NCBI GenBank assembly: GCA_017305715.1 | Contig: JAFKKG010000015.1 | Location: 124,001 to 188,000 of the forward strand | Reading direction: 5' to 3' | DNA from: Hyphomicrobiales bacterium | GTDB taxonomy: Bacteria > Pseudomonadota > Alphaproteobacteria > Rhizobiales > Xanthobacteraceae | Length of the DNA stretch: 64,000 bases | Part shown: piece by piece, positions 59,339 through 64,000 of the stretch | Layout of the letters: every line of letters starts with the position of its first letter | How positions within the stretch are numbered: the stretch's first letter is position 1 | The notes under the pieces: generated by a model | The model's database searches: none | The model's input: the letters and a program-made list of their open reading frames with translations, nothing else | What the model was told of the DNA's origin: nothing | Position numbers and translations under genes: made by a program

Positions 59339-62152
59339 CTATTGTCCCAACCGTTCGATGAGGGCGGGCGCGTGCACCTGGTCGGCCTTGTAGTTGCCCG
59401 TCAGCGTGTACATCACGATGTTGACGCCGGCGCGGAAGGCGAATTCGCGCTGGCGCGGCTCGCCCGGCGTCAGCGGCAGCATCGGCTGGCCGTCGGGGCG
59501 GAGCGCCCAGGCGCCGGCCAGATCGTTCGACGTGATGATGATCGGCGAGACGCCGTCGCCGCCGCGCGCCGGGCGCGACGCGGCTTCGTCGTCATCCTCG
59601 CGCGGCAGGGTTTCGACCCAGGTCTGGCCCGAGTTGAAGCGGCCGGGGAAATCGCGCAGCAGGTAAAACGTTTTGGTCAGCACGTGCTCGCGCGGCACCG
59701 GCTCGAGTTCGGGCACGTCGAGCGAGGAGAGAATCTCGCGCAAGGTGCGCATGCCCGGCGTCTGCGCAGCGCCGTTCTCTCCCGGCGGAGCCTCGACGGC
59801 GTCGCGGGTATCGAACACGACCGTGCCGCCCTGCTTCATATAGGCATCGATGCGGTTGATGGCGTCCTGCGCCGGCTTCGGCGCGCCCGGCACCACCGGC
59901 CAGTAGATCAGCGGGAAGAACGCCAGTTCGTCGCGCGCGGGATCGATGCCGACGGGATCGCCGGCTTCCAGCGCGGTGCGCTGGGCGAGGAACAGCGTCA
60001 GCCCCGCCATGCCCGCCTTGACGATGGAATCGACGTCGGCATTGCCGGTGACGACATAGGCGAGGCGCGTCTGCGAAACCGACTTGATGGCGAAATCGTC
60101 ATTGTCGGCGGCGCGCAGCGGTGCGGGCGCGATCGTGGACACCGCGAAGATCAGGGCGAACAGAAGCGCCGCGGTCGCGGTACGCCGGCGCCACAATCCG
60201 GCGAGGCCCGCGCCGAGCATGGCAACCACGATCGCATCGATCAGGAACAGCCCCAGCGATGACGACAGCAGGATGCCTCTGAGGTCACGCGGTTCGGCAT
60301 TGGTGTAGGTGGCGCGCTGCGCGCGCAGCGACGACGTGTCGAGGGCGGCGATACGATCGGCCAAAGCCAGCGTGTTGACGGCGACCGGACCCTCGGGCGC
60401 GCCATAGAAGCCCGGCGGATGATCCGATGTGGCGCGGTCGCGATAATCCGCCGGCATCGGCTTGGCGGTGGAGGGCGGCGGCCCGAAGGCGCCAAAACCA
60501 TCGAGCGTGCGCAGCGGCGCCACCGTCTCGACATTGGTCGCTTCGCTGGCGACGCCCGCACCCGGCTTTTGCGTATAGCCGGACATGTCGACCAGCCGCC
60601 GCAGCATCTCGACGAAGCTGCCGGACATCGGCAGATCCGACCAGCGCGAGTCGGCGCCGACATGGAACAGGCTGACGATGCCCTTGCCGCGATGTTCGCC
60701 GGTCACCAGCGGCGTGCCGTCTTCCAGTGACGCCCAGCTCTTGGTCGCCAGCACCGCGTCGGGTTCGGCGAGGACCTGGCGGTTCACGGTGACGTCCTTG
60801 GGCACTTGCAGGCCCGCGAACGGGCCGTCGGCGGCGAACGAGGCCATATGCTGCGGTTTCTCCCAGGTCAGGCTGCCGCCAAGGCTGCGGCCGCCACGGC
60901 GCAGTTTGACCGGCACCAGATCGTCATCGGCTTGCGCGAGGCGGGGGCCGGCAAAACGCACCAATACGCCGCCCTGATCGATCCAGGTGTTGAGGCGTTC
61001 GCGGATTTCCGGCGACAGCGTGCCGACATCCGCCAGCACGATCATCGGCAGCCGCTGATCGAGGAATTGCGCGATCACCTGCTGCGGCGCGCCGCGATCG
61101 CCGAGCCTGACATCGGCGAACGGCGACAGCGCGCGGGTCAGATAGAAAGTCGAGGCGAGCAGCGGCTGCGCGGTGTCGCTGGTGGCGCCCGTGACGACGC
61201 CGATGGCGCGGCGGCGCCAGCGCTTGTCGAGCAACTGCACGGCACCGGCGGATCGCTCGCCCGCGATTTCCAGCCGCGAGATGTCGTTGCGCAATTCGAC
61301 CGGCAGGTCGAACGCCGCTTCGCTCTCGCGGTCCTGCGGCCCGAACGCGTAACGGGCTTCGCCGATCGGTGAGCCCTTGGCGTCGATCGCGCGCACCACG
61401 CCGGCGGCAATGCCATCCGTGGTGCGCAATACTTTCACCGTCATCTTCGCCGCGGCATTTTCGGCGGCGACCAGCGCCAGTGCCGGGGATGCGCCGCCTT
61501 CATAGATCGTCAGCCTGCGATCGCCGACGGTCTTGCCCAGCGCTTCGGTGAATTCGGCGCCGCGCCCGGTATCGATGCCGTCCGACAGCCAGGCGATCTC
61601 GGCGTCGCCGGTGGCTTTGAGGAATCGTTCGAGTGCGGCCAGCGTTTCGACGCGGTCGATCGAATAGGGTTTTGGGGCCAATTGACGCAGCGCCACCCGC
61701 GCCGTGCCGCCCGGCATCAGCGTGATGTCGCGCGTCGGCTCGGACAGCGGCACCAGCGCGATGCCGCGGCGGTCGTTGTCGGCATTGGCGATCAATTCAT
61801 CGGCGGCCTTGATCCGGATGTCCCAGCTCGAGGCCGCGCTCCAGCCGTCATCGAGCAGGATCACCAGCGGCGCGTTGCTGCCGCCGGCGGCGGTTTTCGG
61901 ATTCCAGATCGGGCCTGCGGCGGCGAAGATCACCAGCGCCGCGGCGGTCAGGCGCAACAGTGTCAGCCACCACGGCGTCCGCGACGGGGTTTCTTCCTTG
62001 GGCTTGATGTCGAACAACAGCCGCGTCGGCGGAAATTCGATCCGCCGCGGCCGCGGCGGCATCACGCGCAGCAGCCACCACAGCACCGGCAGGGCGAGCA
62101 GACCCATCAGCAGCAGCGGTTGTGCAAAGGAGAGGGGCAGGCCCGCAATCAT
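59339..62152 (-). CDS. BatA-like membrane protein with C-terminal DUF4159 domain
   Basis: A 937-residue protein. The N-terminus is BatA-like (LPLSFAQPLLLMGLLALPVLWWLLR; RIEFPPTRLLFD; two membrane helices within residues 8-80). A periplasmic or cytoplasmic VWA-like region follows, then a pair of membrane helices (about 632-685). The last ~240 residues (from about 700) match DUF4159, with IDAYMKQGGTVVFDTRD and DFPGRFNSGQTWVE. It overlaps the DUF58 gene by four bases and lies four bases before the next gene's start, so the set is tightly co-expressed. Confidence 0.85.
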   Translation of the reverse strand: MIAGLPLSFAQPLLLMGLLALPVLWWLLRVMPPRPRRIEFPPTRLLFDIKPKEETPSRTPWWLTLLRLTAAALVIFAAAGPIWNPKTAAGGSNAPLVILLDDGWSAASSWDIRIKAADELIANADNDRRGIALVPLSEPTRDITLMPGGTARVALRQLAPKPYSIDRVETLAALERFLKATGDAEIAWLSDGIDTGRGAEFTEALGKTVGDRRLTIYEGGASPALALVAAENAAAKMTVKVLRTTDGIAAGVVRAIDAKGSPIGEARYAFGPQDRESEAAFDLPVELRNDISRLEIAGERSAGAVQLLDKRWRRRAIGVVTGATSDTAQPLLASTFYLTRALSPFADVRLGDRGAPQQVIAQFLDQRLPMIVLADVGTLSPEIRERLNTWIDQGGVLVRFAGPRLAQADDDLVPVKLRRGGRSLGGSLTWEKPQHMASFAADGPFAGLQVPKDVTVNRQVLAEPDAVLATKSWASLEDGTPLVTGEHRGKGIVSLFHVGADSRWSDLPMSGSFVEMLRRLVDMSGYTQKPGAGVASEATNVETVAPLRTLDGFGAFGPPPSTAKPMPADYRDRATSDHPPGFYGAPEGPVAVNTLALADRIAALDTSSLRAQRATYTNAEPRDLRGILLSSSLGLFLIDAIVVAMLGAGLAGLWRRRTATAALLFALIFAVSTIAPAPLRAADNDDFAIKSVSQTRLAYVVTGNADVDSIVKAGMAGLTLFLAQRTALEAGDPVGIDPARDELAFFPLIYWPVVPGAPKPAQDAINRIDAYMKQGGTVVFDTRDAVEAPPGENGAAQTPGMRTLREILSSLDVPELEPVPREHVLTKTFYLLRDFPGRFNSGQTWVETLPREDDDEAASRPARGGDGVSPIIITSNDLAGAWALRPDGQPMLPLTPGEPRQREFAFRAGVNIVMYTLTGNYKADQVHAPALIERLGQ

Positions 62153-63096
62153 GCGCTTCGCCCCGCTTTGACGGTCGAAATGCGCGCCGCGCCCTTGCTT
62201 GCCATCATGCCCGAGTGCAGGAACAGCAGCAGCTCGGCGGCCGAGCGGCTGGTGGTATGGGTCGAGAACAGCCAGTCGAGCTTGTTGGTCTCGCCCCGGA
62301 TCTCGTCGCGATGCAGCGCCACGCGCGCGACATAGTCGCGGGCCCAGCTTTCGGCGCGGCCTGCGGTGATGACTCCGCCGCTCTCCGGCTCGACGAATTC
62401 GACGCGGCCGGAATAGGGGAAGGTTTCTTCGGCGGGATCGACGATCTGGATCAGCGTGCCATGCGCGCCCGATGACGACAGCCCTGCGAGCATGGTGCGG
62501 ATCTCGCTCATCGGCGACCAGAAATCCGACAGCACCACGATCTCGGCCAGCGCCGACGGAATGAAGGAGGGCGGCAGGCTGGCGCGCGCGGCATCGTCAT
62601 GCAGCATCGCCTGCGCGATCTTGTCGATCACGTTGCGGCTGGAGGTCGGATTCATCAGGCCGGGAATGCCGACGCGTTCGCCGCCCGCGACCAACAATTC
62701 GGCGAGCGCGAAGGTCACGATCAGGCCGCGCTCCAGCTTGCTGTCGCGCGCCTGTTTCGAGGCAAAGGCCATCGAGGGCGAGCGGTCGGGCCATACCCAC
62801 ACGGTGTGGGCGGCCTCCCATTCCTGCTCGCGCACATAAAGGTGGTCGTCACGCGCCGAGCGGCGCCAGTCGACATTCTGCGACGGCTCGCCCGAGACGA
62901 AGCGGCGGTATTGCCAGAAACTTTCGCCGGAACCGGCGCGGCGGCGGCCGTGCAGGCCATGAATGACGTTGGCGGCGATGCGGCGGGCTTCAAGCACGAG
63001 ACGTGGCAGCGATGCGGCGAGCGTACGGCTTTCGCCATCGGCACGTCGGATTGCTGTGATCTCCTTGTTGGCGTGCCTGGTCTCTGCGGCCATCAA
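62149..63096 (-). CDS. DUF58 domain protein
   Basis: A 315-residue soluble protein of the DUF58 family, the usual partner of MoxR ATPases. The hallmark is RRFVSGEPSQNVDWRRSARDDHLYVREQEWE (about residues 65-95; DWR..AR...YVRE). A VWA-like fold with VWPDRSPSMAF follows (about 101-110, DxSxS-like). Overlaps of four bases at both ends (with moxR and with the DUF4159 gene) point to translational coupling. Confidence 0.9.
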   Translation of the reverse strand: MMAAETRHANKEITAIRRADGESRTLAASLPRLVLEARRIAANVIHGLHGRRRAGSGESFWQYRRFVSGEPSQNVDWRRSARDDHLYVREQEWEAAHTVWVWPDRSPSMAFASKQARDSKLERGLIVTFALAELLVAGGERVGIPGLMNPTSSRNVIDKIAQAMLHDDAARASLPPSFIPSALAEIVVLSDFWSPMSEIRTMLAGLSSSGAHGTLIQIVDPAEETFPYSGRVEFVEPESGGVITAGRAESWARDYVARVALHRDEIRGETNKLDWLFSTHTTSRSAAELLLFLHSGMMASKGAARISTVKAGRSA

Positions 63097-64000
63097 CCGA
63101 TCCGCGTCTTCAACTGCCTGATCACGTCAGGAATGGTGCGGCCCTCCGCGCGCGCCGAGAAGGTCAGCGCCATGCGGTGCTTGAGCACGGGCTCGGCAAG
63201 GTCGAGCACGTCGTCGATCGACGGCGCGAGACGGCCGTCGAGCAGCGCGCGGGCGCGTACCGCCAGCATCAGCGACTGGCTGGCGCGCGGACCCGGGCCC
63301 CAGGCGATCAGCTTGTCGCCGTCGCCTTCGGGATTGGGACGCGCGGCGCGCACCAGCGAAAGAATGGCTTCGACCACGCTGTCGCCGACCGGCAGCCGCC
63401 GCACCAGCCGCTGGGCGGTGATCAGGATCTCGGCGTTCATCGACGCCTTGGCGAGCGTCTCGTCGGCGCCGGTGGTTTCGAACAGGATGCGGCGCTCGGC
63501 GTCGCGGTCGGGATAGTCGACGTCGATCTCCATCAGGAAGCGATCGAGCTGGGCTTCCGGCAGCGGATAGGTGCCTTCCTGCTCCAGCGGGTTCTGGGTC
63601 GCGAGCACATGGAACGGCTTGGGCAGATCATGGCGCGCGCCTGCAACGGTAATGTGCTGCTCCTGCATGGCTTGCAGCAGCGCCGATTGGGTACGCGGGC
63701 TGGCGCGGTTGATTTCGTCGGCCACCAGGAGTTGGGCGAACACCGGACCGGAGATGAAGCGGAACGAGCGCTTGCCGGAATTGCTTTCGTCGAGCACTTC
63801 GGCGCCGAGAATGTCCGACGGCATCAGGTCCGGCGTGAACTGGATGCGCTTGGCGTCGAGACCGAGCGTGATGCCGAGCGTTTCGACCAGTTTCGTCTTG
63901 GCGAGACCGGGAACACCGATCAAGAGCGCATGGCCGCCGGACAGGATCGTCACCAGGGTGTTTTCGATCACCCGTTCCTGGCCGAAAATGACGGTGGAGA
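63093..64000 (-). CDS. MoxR family AAA+ ATPase, N-terminus cut by window edge
   Basis: A MoxR-type ATPase that remodels or activates partner proteins in its operon. The reading frame continues beyond the window: the last bases encode TVIFGQERVIENTL, the start of the AAA+ domain. Walker A is GVPGLAKT, Walker B LLVADEINRASPRTQ, sensor 1 FHVLATQNPLEQEGTYPLPEAQLDRF, and the lid is C-terminal. It is the first visible gene of a minus-strand operon with DUF58 and the large membrane proteins, the same partnership as in bacterial Bat-type loci. Confidence 0.93.
   Translation of the reverse strand, partial: STVIFGQERVIENTLVTILSGGHALLIGVPGLAKTKLVETLGITLGLDAKRIQFTPDLMPSDILGAEVLDESNSGKRSFRFISGPVFAQLLVADEINRASPRTQSALLQAMQEQHITVAGARHDLPKPFHVLATQNPLEQEGTYPLPEAQLDRFLMEIDVDYPDRDAERRILFETTGADETLAKASMNAEILITAQRLVRRLPVGDSVVEAILSLVRAARPNPEGDGDKLIAWGPGPRASQSLMLAVRARALLDGRLAPSIDDVLDLAEPVLKHRMALTFSARAEGRTIPDVIRQLKTRIG

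Noticed and set aside
1-64000. CRISPR arrays, tRNA/rRNA genes, IS elements, prophage, toxin-antitoxin pairs
   Set aside because: I looked for regularly spaced direct repeats, cloverleaf-like sequence, transposase or integrase motifs and small overlapping gene pairs, and found none that I could support.

Overview
The window is GC-rich alphaproteobacterial chromosome, most likely Bradyrhizobium or a close relative. This is inferred from several things: a glycerol-3-phosphate operon in the rhizobial order glpD-S-T-P-Q-U-V, an SbmA/BacA transporter, a BA14K-type protein, two Bug solute-binding proteins, and many intergenic palindromes of the kind that litter Bradyrhizobium genomes. I saw no tRNA, rRNA, CRISPR array, IS transposase, integrase or phage gene. 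It reads as ordinary core/accessory chromosome with intact genes, cut at both ends.

Layout. 1-2.1 kb: C-terminus of an RND pump, its TetR regulator, and a flavin-reductase-like protein. 2.1-4.7 kb: a possible 35-residue peptide, then a translationally coupled metallopeptidase/ATP-grasp pair. 4.8-5.3 kb: first copy of a ~470-bp dispersed repeat. 5.5-11.6 kb: a tightly packed beta-oxidation operon (acyl-CoA dehydrogenase, thiolase, hydratase/dehydrogenase, thioesterase). 11.6-15.3 kb: small exported and hypothetical proteins, a carboxymuconolactone decarboxylase-like protein and a Bug protein. 15.5-25.2 kb: glpR, an outer-membrane barrel protein, and glpDSTPQUV ending in a strong terminator. 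25.4-29.7 kb (minus strand): Old Yellow Enzyme, SDR, DUF1993 and a MltB-type lytic transglycosylase. 30.0-37.2 kb: a three-subunit molybdenum hydroxylase, a FAH-family hydratase, a small protein, an Mpl-like Mur ligase and an atypical crotonase. 37.3-41.6 kb: a second Bug protein and small proteins, then a membrane-anchored DJ-1/PfpI protein and a small exported protein.

41.8-42.3 kb: second copy of the dispersed repeat. 42.4-45.5 kb: a HiPIP, SbmA/BacA and a RamB/ScfR-type regulator. 45.8-47.6 kb: isocitrate lyase, divergent from that regulator, and a DUF4170 protein. 47.9-52.7 kb: a membrane protein, a phosphoesterase, Nudix, a multi-spanning membrane protein, GT2 and GNAT. 52.8-57.3 kb: a probable zinc-starvation locus (TonB receptor, DUF2946 protein and divergent COG0523 GTPase) with two AT-rich palindromes, each lying on a near-consensus promoter. 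57.3-64 kb (minus strand): a MoxR-DUF58-BatA/DUF4159-VWA-like operon, cut by the window edge.

Functional links. Fatty acids degraded by the fad operon give acetyl-CoA, which the glyoxylate-shunt enzyme isocitrate lyase helps assimilate; its divergent neighbour belongs to the acyl-CoA-responsive regulator family. Glycerol phosphate imported by GlpSTPQUV is oxidised by GlpD, with GlpR as the probable repressor. The best leads are the asymmetric GlpS/GlpT ATPase pair, three CTTTCG repeats spaced exactly 11 bp apart before glpD, the mirror-image Zur-like promoters, the peptidase/ATP-grasp pair, the structured dispersed repeat, and the TGACA cluster between the RamB-like gene and aceA.
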